Source of the DNA: Calothrix sp. NIES-2100
GTDB taxonomy: Bacteria; Cyanobacteriota; Cyanobacteriia; Cyanobacteriales; Nostocaceae
Reading direction: 5' to 3'
Assembly: GCF_002368195.1 (NCBI RefSeq)
Contig: NZ_AP018178.1
Span: forward strand, 1-64,000
Length of the DNA: 64,000 nucleotides
Positions within the stretch are counted from its first letter, which is position 1. Each line of letters begins with the position of its first letter. Below the pieces are notes generated by a model. That model worked only from the letters and a program-made list of their open reading frames with translations. It did not search any database and was not told where the DNA came from. Positions 14,434-23,979 of this stretch are shown piece after piece. The position numbers and the translations under genes are program-made.

Positions 14434-17400
14434 CTATTCAGCTTCGCCAATCAAGGTAAATGCAGCCCAATTTATGGGTTGAGAATATTTCTGCATAGTT
14501 GTCAGCATAGCTTTGTGTAATGCAGTGGCTTTGTCAAGCTTTTGTTGCAGATTTTTATAGAATTCTGTCATTAAAAATGATGTGGAATTATCATCAACTG
14601 CCCATAAAGAAACGATGACACTGGGGACACCTGCGCTAATTAAGGAACGAGATAAACCGATAACACCATCACCAGTAATGCGTCCGCGTCCGGTATCGCA
14701 AGCACTGAGAACGACCAAATCTGCACTTAGGTTGAGGTTTAAGATTTCTTCGGCGGTGAGTAAACCGTTATCTTTACCAGAGGGTGCAAGAGCGATCGCA
14801 CTTCCCAATCCCCGGTTATCATCAAGTAAACTATGGGTGGCAAAGTGAATAATTCCTGCTTGCGAAATCTTCTGTAAAATAGCAGTTTTACTCGCTTCAT
14901 TACCTGTCAGTGCTTGAGTTTTCAGAATTGAAGCAATATCTTTAGCTTCCTTTTCCGCCCAAGGTAAATTATTTAATTGTTTAGGGGGTTTTCCTGGTTC
15001 CAACTCCACTTTTGGCATCGTTGGATTACCTACAATTAGAGACTTGGCATTTAACGTTTCTACACGTCGTTTTTGCTGGGATGTGAAATCTAATACCTGA
15101 ATTGATGGTGCAGTGAGGATCGTGTGTTTTTCAATTAAGTATTTATCTGGTTCATATTGCAGCGCTGGGAAAGGAACAAGAAACAACTCACCTTGAGGGA
15201 TAAAGATAACTCGGTCATTGGGGTTACGGGGTAAAATGTCTGCAATGGGTTTTATTAACAAGTCATGGAGTCGCTGTAAGCGTTTAGGTTGATTTGCTCC
15301 CTCTGCTGCTGAAATTTTGATACCACCAGCATCGCGAGTCTTGATGTCTATCACACCCATTGATAGACGAGTTTTGTCAACTAATTGCTTTAAAGTTAGC
15401 TTATCTTGTTGCCACAAAGGCTTAAGATCGCTTCGATGAAATGTGACTTCACCTGTGGGTTTAATTACCCAAATATATAGTTTAGAATCTTGAGTTTGCG
15501 GTTTACCATCAACTTTGAATTCATCAGTAATAATTGAATATTGAACCAGGGTTGCATTTTCGTGTTTGGCAATTTGTTTAATCTGTTCAATATTCAGTGC
15601 AGTAACTTTTGATTGTTCTGTTTGATTAGGCGATAATCGTTTATTGAGTAAATCAATAAAAGCTCTTGCCCGACCGCGTTCAGATATTTCTAAGGCTTCA
15701 GCCATTTTATTCTGAGCAATTAAGACTTCTTGTAGCAAGCGGTAGGTGCGAGCTTGTTTTTCAAAGATAGATATTTTGTTGGCATCGTCTAATTGAATGC
15801 GGAGGTTTTCCCAAATAGCGATCGCATCTCGTAAATGTTTTTCAGCTTCAGGGAGTTTGCCTGCTTGACGCAGGGCATTGGCAAGATTATTTAAAGCATT
15901 GCCCTCTGCTTCTTTATCTTCATTTTGTTGTGCTTTCGCTAAACTTGAAGAATGAAACTCAATCGCCTTTGTGGTATCGCCCAGTGCCAGGTAAACATTA
16001 CCTAAACCTCCGAGTGCTTCACTGGGAGTAAATTCGGCAGCTTCTTTGTAATATTGAATAGCTTTGTTATAGTCGCCTAAAGAATAGTAGACAATTGCCA
16101 AATTAACTTTAGTTTTAGCAACACTAGAGGCATTATTGTCAATAGCTAATGCTTGTGATAAGTCTTGAATTGCTTCGTTATATTTACCTTGAGCAATGTA
16201 AATATTACCACGACTTTGTAAAACTTCTGCTTTGAGTTGTGTGTCTTGGTACTGCTCTAGAATTTTTAAAGCGTCATTGTAATACTTAGTTGCTGTTTCA
16301 TAGTCAGCTAAGGAATTGTAAACATTTCCGAGATTGGCAAGATTATTAACTTGTCTTTGAGGATAGTTGAATTGTTTGGCGATCGCTAAAGCATCATTGT
16401 AGGATTCGATAGCTTTTGTGTAATCGCTGAGGCAATAATGAGCGTTACCGAGTTGTTCGAGGATGACAGCTTGGTTTTCGTTGTCGGAGATTTCTTGATA
16501 GATTTTTAGAGCTTTTTGCCAAGGATCGAGTGCTTGGGCGCAGTTGGGGGCGTAGAATTGGCGATCGCGTAGTCTGTCTGCTTCAGCTTTCGGGGAAGAT
16601 GGGGGATTTGGTGAACTCAAAATAGCGAGTTGTTTGCCATTTGTATCCCATACACGGGCAGTTCCGTCTTCAGAACCAGTGACAATTAATTTACCATCTC
16701 GACTCAAATAAGCAGTGTTGATTTTGCCCTGATGTCCTCTTAGTTCAGCTATTAGCTTGCCAGAACTATTTAATATACGGGTATTTCCATCATTATCGTT
16801 CTTAGATTCAGCGATTATTAGTTTTTCATCAGGGTTGAAAGTTTCTAAATTTTCGTTGGTTTTACCTATTAGTTTCCCAGAAGTTTCCCAAATATAGGCT
16901 GTATTGTCATCTGTTTGAGCGATGATTCGTTTTCCGTCTGGGCTAAAACTTGCAGCAATAACCGACCCTTGATGTCCCTGAAGTATCGCCAATTGTTTGC
17001 CATAAGTATCCCAAATACGTGCATCTTCACCTGATGTGGTGACAATTAATTTACTATCCGGGCTAAAAGTAGCACTTCCAACCCAAAACTCATGTCCTTG
17101 TAGTTCTGCTCGGAACTTACCTGAGACATCCCATAGACGAGGAGTATTATTTTCCATAACAGCAACAACCATCTGTCCATCTGGGCTAAAATTTGCACTC
17201 TTGACCTGTACTTCAGTTCCTTCTTGAAGTACGGAGGTTAATTTGCCCGACAAGTCCCAAACACGAGCAGTTGTATCTTGTGATATGGTTACAATTTTTT
17301 TACCATCTGGACTGAATCTGGCGTTGTTATTCAATCCTCCTTTGAGTTCAGCTACTAACTTACCATTAGAGTTCCATACACGGACGGTGTTACCATTGAA

Positions 17401-20400
17401 TGCTGCGACAATCAGTTTACCATCTGGACTAAAACTTGCACTTTTGATAAAAGCTTTACCAGCACTATTGACAAAATGCTTACGATCAAAACCAGTGAGT
17501 TCTACTAACTTTTTACCTGATAAATCCCATATATTCACAGTGTCATTATTAGATACAGTTAATATTCTCTGCCCATCTGGACTGAAACTTGCACTATCCC
17601 CTGCCCCCCAAAGCTCTTTAAGCTGTTTAAATTCTTTTCGTAATTTACCATCTATATTCCATAAAATAGCTGTATAAGTGTTTCCCTCAGTAGAGGTATA
17701 ATTTTTATCATTAAACATAGTGATGATTTGCTTACCATTGGGGCTGAAAATAGCACTGGTTAATTCATTCTGATGTCCTGTTAGTAATACTAATTGTTTA
17801 CCATAAATATTCCATAAACGAGCAGTTTTATCCTCAGATATAGTCACTATTTCTTGTCCATTTGGACTAAAACTAGCTTTTGTGACTATAGCCTCATGCC
17901 CTTTTAATTCTGTGATTAACTTGCCGTTTATGTCCCAAACACGGGCAATATCATCGACGGAAGTAGTTACAATTCGTTTTCCATCAACGCTAAAATTTGC
18001 CTCTTGCCCTTTGAGTTCTGCTACTAACTTGCCAGAGATATCCCATAAACTAACAAAACCATTTCTATAAGAAGTAGTGACAATTCGCTTGCCATCAACG
18101 CTAAATTTCGCAGTGTTTCCCCCTTCAAGTTCAGCTAACAAATTCCCATAAATATCCCATATACGGCTGTTGCGGTTGCGGTAAGTAGTAAGTATCTTCT
18201 GTCCATCAGAACTAAAATTCACCCCGTCAGTTACACCTCTCAACTTTGCTAATAGTTTACCTGATATATCCCACACACGGGCAATGCCGTAATCAGAGTA
18301 GACAATCACACGCTGTCCATCAGGACTAAAGCTTATATAAGCTTCTGTAATCCGGTTTTTTAAGCGAGAATCAGGGTCAATATAATTGGAAAAAGGTGTG
18401 TCAGGCAACTTAAATTGTGGGGACATATTTTCAGTCAAGTACCAGACACGAGCAGTATAGTCGTCGGATGCAGCTACTAATTGTTGTCCATCAGCACTAA
18501 AGTTAGCACTAGTTATTTTTCCTTGAAATCCTGTAAGTTCTGCTAACACATTACCAGACAAATCCCACACACGAACGCTTTTACCAAAGGGAGCAAACAG
18601 CCTTTTTCCATCTGGACTAAAATTAATACCATCAGGGAATAAACTACCTTTAAAAGTTGCTAACAAATTACCTGATGAATCCCACACGCGGGTATTTTCA
18701 TCTGAAGCAGTTGCGACAATATGCTTTCCATCTGGGCTAAAAATGGGAATATTGGTATAATCTTGAGGGCCTGTCAGTTCCGTTATAAAATTACCATAAA
18801 CGTCCCAAATCCTAGCAATATTGTCTTTGGAGACGGTAACAATTTGCTTGCCATCGGGACTAAATGCAACGCTACTTGCTCCAGGGTATTTAATTTCTGT
18901 TAATAAATTGCCAGACAAATCCCAAATATTAACAGTTTTGCTTGTGAAACTCACAAATCTCTGTCCATCAAGGCTCAAAGAATACCCGTTTATTTTTGTT
19001 ACTAGCTTGCCGGAAGTCTCCCACACATGATAGCCATCATCTCCTGTAGCGATAATTAGCCGTCCATCAGAGCTAAAACGAGGACTTTGAATCAAATTTT
19101 CGTAATCTATTATTTCTGTCAACAAATTGCCCGATATATCCCATATATGAATAGAACCTGGGGAACAGGTAAGAATTAGCTTGCCATTTGGACTGAAACT
19201 CGCGGCTGTAACAGTGTAATTATTTTCTTTAAGAACTGCTACTAGTTTTTTATTAGCGATGTTCCAAACCCTCGCCGTACCATCTTCTGCTGATGTTACA
19301 ATTAGCTTGCCATCAGGACTAAAACTTGCGCTCCTTAGCTCTTTCTGGTGTCCTCGTAACTCAGTCAAAATTATATTTTGTGTATCCCATAGCCTCGCTG
19401 TACCATCATTTGCTGCTGTTACAATCCATTTACCATCGGCACTAAAACTGGCACTATTAACACCACCAGTATGCTGTTGCAACTTGCCTACTAACTTCCC
19501 TGATGATTCCCATATCAACGCAGTAAAATCAACTGATACCGTAACTATCTGCTGTCCATCGGGGCTAAAAGTGGCATTCAGTACACTATTCTGATGTCCT
19601 CGTAATTCTGTTAACTGTTTCCCCAATATATCCCACACACAGCCAGTTTTATCATCGGAAGCAGTTACAATGCTTTGTCCATCAGGACTAAAACTTGCAC
19701 TCCAAACAGTATCTTGATGCCCTTTTAATTCCGCTAATAACTTACCAGACACATCCCAAACACGCGCTGTTTTATCAGCAGAGGCAGTAACAATGCGTTT
19801 GCCATCAGGGCTGAAATTCACGCTGTAAACGCTACTTTCATGCGCTTTAAATTCCTTTAGCTGTTTGCCTGATAAATCCCATAACCGGACAGTTTTATCT
19901 GCACCTGCGGTAACTATCTGTTTTCCATCCGGGCTAAAATTAGCACTATAAACATTACCTTGATGCCCTTTTAACTCAGCTAGCTGTTTGCCCGAAATAT
20001 CCCAAATACGGGCAGTACCATCAAAAGATGCCGTGACAATCAGCTTTCCGTCAGGACTAAAATTAGCACTTTTAACATTGCCTTGATGCCCTATTAATTC
20101 TGCTACCTGCTTTCCAGCAAAATCCCAAACACGAACAGTGTTATCAGCACCAGCCGTGACAATTAACTTACCATCAGGACTAAAACTAGCGCTGTTGACG
20201 CTACCCTGATGTGCTTTAATTTCCCTTTCCTGGGCGAAGTAATCAATAAAACTACCAGAGACAGCCTGAGTTTGCTGATGATTTGATGTTTGCGCTAACA
20301 CCTGGGGTGCAAACAAAAATCTAGAGAAATTCTGCGGCCATGTCGGTGCAATTGTTACCAGAAAAGCACTCAAAGCGATTAAAATGATTCTGCTTGTGCG

Positions 20401-20502
20401 TAGGCGTAGCCAGTCGTAGACATCGCGCATAATTCTCATACTAATCAGGGTAAAAGCTGCCCAATCTCTGGGATTTAGATATTTTTTCATATTTGCTAGC
20501 AT
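14434..20502 (-). CDS. giant WD40 repeat / TPR / CHAT-protease protein
   Basis: The 2022-residue protein has, in order: an N-terminal hydrophobic signal (about residues 39-56, ending VLAQT near 71), about 29 WD40 repeats (about 95-1300) with the recurring blocks FSPDGK and ARVWD.SGK, about seven TPR units (1320-1600), and a C-terminal CHAT domain (about 1690-2020). The CHAT catalytic pair is His in HFATHS (about 1890) and Cys in LSACDTGRG (about 1935). CHAT domains are caspase-like cysteine peptidases, some of which act in programmed cell death or defence. Twenty-nine repeats would suffice for four seven-bladed propellers. The signal suggests export to the periplasm. Residues 1-20 and 25-37 look like foreign additions (see findings), so a start at residue 22 or 25 is possible. 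Confidence 0.93.
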   Translation of the reverse strand: MLANMKKYLNPRDWAAFTLISMRIMRDVYDWLRLRTSRIILIALSAFLVTIAPTWPQNFSRFLFAPQVLAQTSNHQQTQAVSGSFIDYFAQEREIKAHQGSVNSASFSPDGKLIVTAGADNTVRVWDFAGKQVAELIGHQGNVKSANFSPDGKLIVTASFDGTARIWDISGKQLAELKGHQGNVYSANFSPDGKQIVTAGADKTVRLWDLSGKQLKEFKAHESSVYSVNFSPDGKRIVTASADKTARVWDVSGKLLAELKGHQDTVWSASFSPDGQSIVTASDDKTGCVWDILGKQLTELRGHQNSVLNATFSPDGQQIVTVSVDFTALIWESSGKLVGKLQQHTGGVNSASFSADGKWIVTAANDGTARLWDTQNIILTELRGHQKELRSASFSPDGKLIVTSAEDGTARVWNIANKKLVAVLKENNYTVTAASFSPNGKLILTCSPGSIHIWDISGNLLTEIIDYENLIQSPRFSSDGRLIIATGDDGYHVWETSGKLVTKINGYSLSLDGQRFVSFTSKTVNIWDLSGNLLTEIKYPGASSVAFSPDGKQIVTVSKDNIARIWDVYGNFITELTGPQDYTNIPIFSPDGKHIVATASDENTRVWDSSGNLLATFKGSLFPDGINFSPDGKRLFAPFGKSVRVWDLSGNVLAELTGFQGKITSANFSADGQQLVAASDDYTARVWYLTENMSPQFKLPDTPFSNYIDPDSRLKNRITEAYISFSPDGQRVIVYSDYGIARVWDISGKLLAKLRGVTDGVNFSSDGQKILTTYRNRNSRIWDIYGNLLAELEGGNTAKFSVDGKRIVTTSYRNGFVSLWDISGKLVAELKGQEANFSVDGKRIVTTSVDDIARVWDINGKLITELKGHEAIVTKASFSPNGQEIVTISEDKTARLWNIYGKQLVLLTGHQNELTSAIFSPNGKQIITMFNDKNYTSTEGNTYTAILWNIDGKLRKEFKQLKELWGAGDSASFSPDGQRILTVSNNDTVNIWDLSGKKLVELTGFDRKHFVNSAGKAFIKSASFSPDGKLIVAAFNGNTVRVWNSNGKLVAELKGGLNNNARFSPDGKKIVTISQDTTARVWDLSGKLTSVLQEGTEVQVKSANFSPDGQMVVAVMENNTPRLWDVSGKFRAELQGHEFWVGSATFSPDSKLIVTTSGEDARIWDTYGKQLAILQGHQGSVIAASFSPDGKRIIAQTDDNTAYIWETSGKLIGKTNENLETFNPDEKLIIAESKNDNDGNTRILNSSGKLIAELRGHQGKINTAYLSRDGKLIVTGSEDGTARVWDTNGKQLAILSSPNPPSSPKAEADRLRDRQFYAPNCAQALDPWQKALKIYQEISDNENQAVILEQLGNAHYCLSDYTKAIESYNDALAIAKQFNYPQRQVNNLANLGNVYNSLADYETATKYYNDALKILEQYQDTQLKAEVLQSRGNIYIAQGKYNEAIQDLSQALAIDNNASSVAKTKVNLAIVYYSLGDYNKAIQYYKEAAEFTPSEALGGLGNVYLALGDTTKAIEFHSSSLAKAQQNEDKEAEGNALNNLANALRQAGKLPEAEKHLRDAIAIWENLRIQLDDANKISIFEKQARTYRLLQEVLIAQNKMAEALEISERGRARAFIDLLNKRLSPNQTEQSKVTALNIEQIKQIAKHENATLVQYSIITDEFKVDGKPQTQDSKLYIWVIKPTGEVTFHRSDLKPLWQQDKLTLKQLVDKTRLSMGVIDIKTRDAGGIKISAAEGANQPKRLQRLHDLLIKPIADILPRNPNDRVIFIPQGELFLVPFPALQYEPDKYLIEKHTILTAPSIQVLDFTSQQKRRVETLNAKSLIVGNPTMPKVELEPGKPPKQLNNLPWAEKEAKDIASILKTQALTGNEASKTAILQKISQAGIIHFATHSLLDDNRGLGSAIALAPSGKDNGLLTAEEILNLNLSADLVVLSACDTGRGRITGDGVIGLSRSLISAGVPSVIVSLWAVDDNSTSFLMTEFYKNLQQKLDKATALHKAMLTTMQKYSQPINWAAFTLIGEAE
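20397..20430. repeat. small dispersed repeat within the 5' end of the CHAT gene
   Basis: GCGTAGGCGTAGCC followed by AGTCGTAGACATCGC is a typical Nostoc short palindromic repeat word. It is in frame and encodes residues about 25-35 (MRDVYDWLRLR) of the giant protein, just ahead of the hydrophobic signal. Confidence 0.55.
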
Positions 20503-20592
20503 CCCATGACACCAGCTTGATCGATGAAACCGGGTTGGTAAAAACTCTGAACAACCCAGTTGTTACATCAGCCATCAGAATTGTGCAATCCT

Positions 20593-21135
20593 TTAGCTAG
20601 CTTCTATCTCTTTAATGGCGCTATCTGCTTTTTGAGCTAAATCTAGTTTGTTTTCTTGTTTAAACAGTGTGGATGCTTTGCGTAAATCAGCGTAGACGCG
20701 TAGCGGCTTGTCGTCAGACATCGCCGCTGGTTTATCTTGTAAAACATAATTGGTAATCCCGCGAAAATAGTAGGCTAAAGAAATATCGGGAGTAATTTCT
20801 AAGGCTGTATCAAAATCCGATTTTGCTGATTGATATTGTTTTAAGTACATCTTGGCAGCACCTCTGCCAACATAAGCATAAATATTTTTCGGTTCAATCT
20901 CCAAGACTTTGTTAAATTCATCTATGGCTCCTTGATAGTCTTCTTTTTCTAAACGCTCAATTCCTCGTTTGAGATCGGCTTCAGTATTATTTTCAGCATT
21001 TGAGTTAGGAACTTGTGCGGTGACTTTTGAGGCTAGTATTTGTTGATTATTGAACAAGCTTTTGGCTTCAGCTTTGGGAGTATGAATCAATGTTGCTAAT
21101 GCGATCGCGGCTACTGCTAATTTCCTACCTTTCAT
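20593..21135 (-). CDS. secreted TPR-repeat protein
   Basis: The 180-residue product starts with a signal peptide (MKGRKLAVAAIALATLIH, cleavage after the PKAEAKS region) and has two to three tetratricopeptide units (LEKEDYQGAIDEFNKVLEI, VGRGAAKMYLKQYQSAKSDF). TPR units bind other proteins. It lies 90 bp upstream of the giant CHAT gene on the same strand and is probably co-transcribed. Both carry export signals, so they may meet in the periplasm. It has no enzymatic motif. Confidence 0.85.
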   Translation of the reverse strand: MKGRKLAVAAIALATLIHTPKAEAKSLFNNQQILASKVTAQVPNSNAENNTEADLKRGIERLEKEDYQGAIDEFNKVLEIEPKNIYAYVGRGAAKMYLKQYQSAKSDFDTALEITPDISLAYYFRGITNYVLQDKPAAMSDDKPLRVYADLRKASTLFKQENKLDLAQKADSAIKEIEAS

Positions 21136-21559
21136 TGCTATGTCTCCTAAAATACTAAGTTTCCAACTAGAAGAGAAGTTAACTTGCTAGCTTCTCACCT
21201 ATATATCTCTGAGGTGTTGGAGGATATGCAAAAATTTGGCTAACTGATATCTTGCACCTACACCTAATAAGGTGAGGCTATACAAACTAAGCTTATCTAC
21301 GCAAGCTAAAATTTTTGATTTTTCGTGTTGTTGATAAAAATATATGTTTATTAAAAATGCCAAAAATCAGTATTAATACTTTAGTGCAGTCCCCCGGACG
21401 CTCGATGATTCGCTAACAACGGAAACAGCCTAGATGGGGACTGCTGACGCTACGCACAGTCGCTACCGCTACGCTAACAGCGCAGGGCTGCACCATCTGC
21501 CTTTTTAGCAATTATTTTACATTCTGCCTCCAGGATGCTCTTCAAACACCTTTAGGCAG
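21136..21559. other. spacer with dispersed repeats between divergent genes
   Basis: No gene is visible. GCAGTCCCCC near 21382 is matched in inverse by TGGGGACTGC near 21434, and words such as GACGCTACGCACAGTCGCTACC (21446 onward) belong to the small dispersed repeats. The stretch must contain the promoters of the TPR protein (minus) and YihY (plus). Confidence 0.5.
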
Positions 21560-22642
21560 ATGACGCTCACCAGTAAATCAGTATCCAATATATCTGAGGC
21601 GGGTAATATCTGGCAGCGGGAGAATGACAGCATGAGGTGGCAAGCAATTTGGAAATTATTCCAAGAGACTTTTAAGGAATGGAGTGAGGATAAAGCCTCA
21701 CGATTAGCGGCAGCATTAGCTTATTACACAATTTTTTCGATCGCACCATTGCTGATTATTGTGATTGCGATCGTCGGTGCAGTATATGGTGAAGAAGCAG
21801 CTAGGGGTGAAATTGTTAGACAAATCCAAGGTTTAGTTGGTACACAAGGGGCAGAATTTATTGAAACAGCTATCAAAAATGCTAACCAACCACAGACTGG
21901 AAGCATCGCCTCAATTATTAGTATTTTCGTTCTGCTATTAGGTGCTACTGGTTTATTTAACGAGTTACAAGATGCTCTCAACACGATTTGGGAAGTCAAG
22001 CCAAAACCAGGAGCAGGCATGAACAATATGGTTCGCCAACGCGCTTTATCTTTTGCTATGGTTCTAGGAATTGGATTTCTCCTGCTAGTTTCTTTAGTAA
22101 TTAGTGCAGGTTTGACAGCGCTGGTAACTTTCTTTAGTAACTTATTACCAGGTTTTGATTGGATTTGGCAATTTGTTAACTTTCTCTTAAGTTTTGCGAT
22201 CACTACAATACTATTTGGACTAATTTTTAAAGTTCTACCAGATGTCAAAATCACCTGGAATGATGTGTTAATTGGTGCTTCTATCACCTCCTTGTTATTT
22301 TCTATTGGTAGGTTTTTGTTAGGACAATATCTAGGTAACGGTAGTTTTGGCTCAACCTATGGTGCTGCTGGTTCACTAGTAGTAATTTTGGCTTGGATTT
22401 ATTACGCTGCTCAGATTCTCTTTTTCGGGGCTGAATTTACCCAAGTTTATGCTCGCAGATATGGTAGTGGGATTATCCCAACTAAGAATGCTGTACCCTT
22501 AAATCATCCTGAAACACAAGATGTTGAGCCTAATCAAATGAGGCGGACTGCTGGTCATAAAAGACCAAAATCTAACATTCTTAATCGCATTATCAGGTCA
22601 TTTAGCAAACCTAAAGGGATAAAAAATCGCAAAAGAAGTTAG
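21560..22642 (+). CDS. YihY/virulence factor BrkB family membrane protein
   Basis: The 360-residue protein has six hydrophobic segments and the family signature LAAALAYYTIFSIAPLLII, with later GAAGSLVVILAWIYYAAQIL and FGAEFTQVYARRYG. The family was once called ribonuclease BN, but that activity belongs to another protein; its true role is unknown, possibly lipid or stress related. The C-terminal 60 residues are basic and hydrophilic. ATG 21560 gives a 24-residue extension before an alternative ATG 21632 (MRWQAIW), which would also be a complete protein. Confidence 0.88.
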   Translation: MTLTSKSVSNISEAGNIWQRENDSMRWQAIWKLFQETFKEWSEDKASRLAAALAYYTIFSIAPLLIIVIAIVGAVYGEEAARGEIVRQIQGLVGTQGAEFIETAIKNANQPQTGSIASIISIFVLLLGATGLFNELQDALNTIWEVKPKPGAGMNNMVRQRALSFAMVLGIGFLLLVSLVISAGLTALVTFFSNLLPGFDWIWQFVNFLLSFAITTILFGLIFKVLPDVKITWNDVLIGASITSLLFSIGRFLLGQYLGNGSFGSTYGAAGSLVVILAWIYYAAQILFFGAEFTQVYARRYGSGIIPTKNAVPLNHPETQDVEPNQMRRTAGHKRPKSNILNRIIRSFSKPKGIKNRKRS

Positions 22643-22972
22643 AGGATGTCGGAAAATCATTGGGGTTTTATTAAATATTTGTGAACCCAGCATTATGACC
22701 CTTAAAAAGGGGGATTTTTCCATAATTTCACCCCTTTTTTACATCATATAAGCCAGAGCTTAGAGGTTGTTTGAAAAGTGGTTGGCTGTGATTATAAGCA
22801 CTTATTTATCCCCCCTAGCCCCCCTTAAAAAAAGGGGGGAATCTCTCAAAGTCCCCCTTAAGAAGGGAGATTTAAGGGGATCTAGAATTTTTTGCTACCA
22901 ACAAGAGGACTTTTAAAACATCTTCTTAGAAGGATATGACGATGAGTTACAGGTTTGCTAGGTAAAAATGAA
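22643..22972. other. 330-bp spacer with hairpins and a solo IS5 end
   Basis: It contains CCCTTAAAAAGGG near 22700, which may terminate yihY, a lone 18-base IS5-type end at 22762-22779, and two A-rich, C/G-armed hairpins near 22824-22843 (CCCCCCTTAAAAAAAGGGGGG) and 22852-22870. No gene seen. Confidence 0.6.
22762..22779 (+). repeat. solo copy of the IS5-family terminal repeat
   Basis: AGAGGTTGTTTGAAAAGT is identical to the left end of the element at 3556. No second end or transposase fragment is seen nearby, so it is the scar of a deleted element or one end of a very small derivative. Confidence 0.6.
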
Positions 22973-23176
22973 TTATTCTGGCTTTTTATGCCATTCCCCA
23001 TCATCACCTTTTTCGTAATCGCGTTTTACTGCACTCCACGCAACACGAAATGCTGGTTCTTCTGCACTATATTCTGCTAAAGCATTGTTAAATGCAGCCA
23101 GAAAAATTTCTTGGGCGTGCTTTGGTAAATGCGCTCTGACTGAATCTGGTAAATCGTCAATCTGTTGATAAGGCAT
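22973..23176 (-). CDS. chaB: ChaB family protein
   Basis: The 67-residue protein matches ChaB along its length: LPDSVRAHLPKHAQEIF, then AFNNALAEY and the C-terminal RVAWSAVKRDYEK. ChaB was named as a putative cation-transport regulator in E. coli, but its mechanism is unclear. It is small, soluble and helical. It is followed upstream by the PPOX-fold gene on the same strand after 72 bp, so both may be one stress-related unit. Confidence 0.88.
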   Translation of the reverse strand: MPYQQIDDLPDSVRAHLPKHAQEIFLAAFNNALAEYSAEEPAFRVAWSAVKRDYEKGDDGEWHKKPE

Positions 23177-23248
23177 ATATTACAATCCTCTATCAATTTT
23201 TGGATGCTAGACGATACGAAATATATCTGGATTTTGTCAGCCTAGAGT

Positions 23249-23692
23249 CTACAAGTTAATGGTTTGTTGTTGAAAGTTTGATTGACTATCCCAGTAATCA
23301 ACCCTGCTGATTTTCACCTTGAGCAAAGCGATATCAGATTCATCCAATCCTTGAGGAAACCAAGCTTCGAGTTCTGGCTTCCATAGCTCTTGCATCTTAT
23401 TACGGTCTTGTAAAAGTTCTGCAATTCCTGATAGAGAAATATATCGCTCATCTTCGGCAGATGTGAAGCTGAGATTCACTTGCTGATGATGCTCAATCTC
23501 AAATACTTTATGAGTACTTGCATTGGTAAAAAACCAAAGTGTCCCATCTGCTTGAATTTCGCTAGTCTGGTTCATGGGGCGACTGTGTAAGCTGCCATCT
23601 TCATCGACTGTGGTTAACATAGCACAGCTAATATCTTGAATCAGTTCATGCAGTTTATCTATATGCTGATTTTGGTTTGTAGAAGTTGTCAT
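23249..23692 (-). CDS. pyridoxamine 5'-phosphate oxidase family (general stress protein 26-like)
   Basis: The 147-residue protein has the split-barrel flavin-binding fold: MLTTVDEDGSLHSRPMNQTS at the start of the barrel, then GTLWFFTNASTHKVFEIE, VNLSFTS and YISLSGIAELL. Members bind FMN, F420 or haem; the ligand and the reaction are not evident. It is a single soluble domain of normal length. It lies upstream of chaB on the same strand. Confidence 0.85.
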   Translation of the reverse strand: MTTSTNQNQHIDKLHELIQDISCAMLTTVDEDGSLHSRPMNQTSEIQADGTLWFFTNASTHKVFEIEHHQQVNLSFTSAEDERYISLSGIAELLQDRNKMQELWKPELEAWFPQGLDESDIALLKVKISRVDYWDSQSNFQQQTINL

Positions 23693-23979
23693 TTATCTTA
23701 CTCTGTGAGTGGATATTACTGGTGAAACTAAATGGCTATAGTGGGGAATTTCTTATTTCAGTATTTACATTTTTTCTGAATAATTGCGTGAGCCTAAAGA
23801 TATACTTTTGCTGAGCTTAAATTGCTCGCTGAGAAGCATTAATAATGTGGCGATCAAAAAAAGTGATTTTCTAACTTATGATGTAAATTATTTATCTGCC
23901 AACTGGCTGATGAAAACTAATTGATATAATGCAGGAATGGTAGTATTCCATCCACACCAAAATCAGTTGAGCAAAACTT

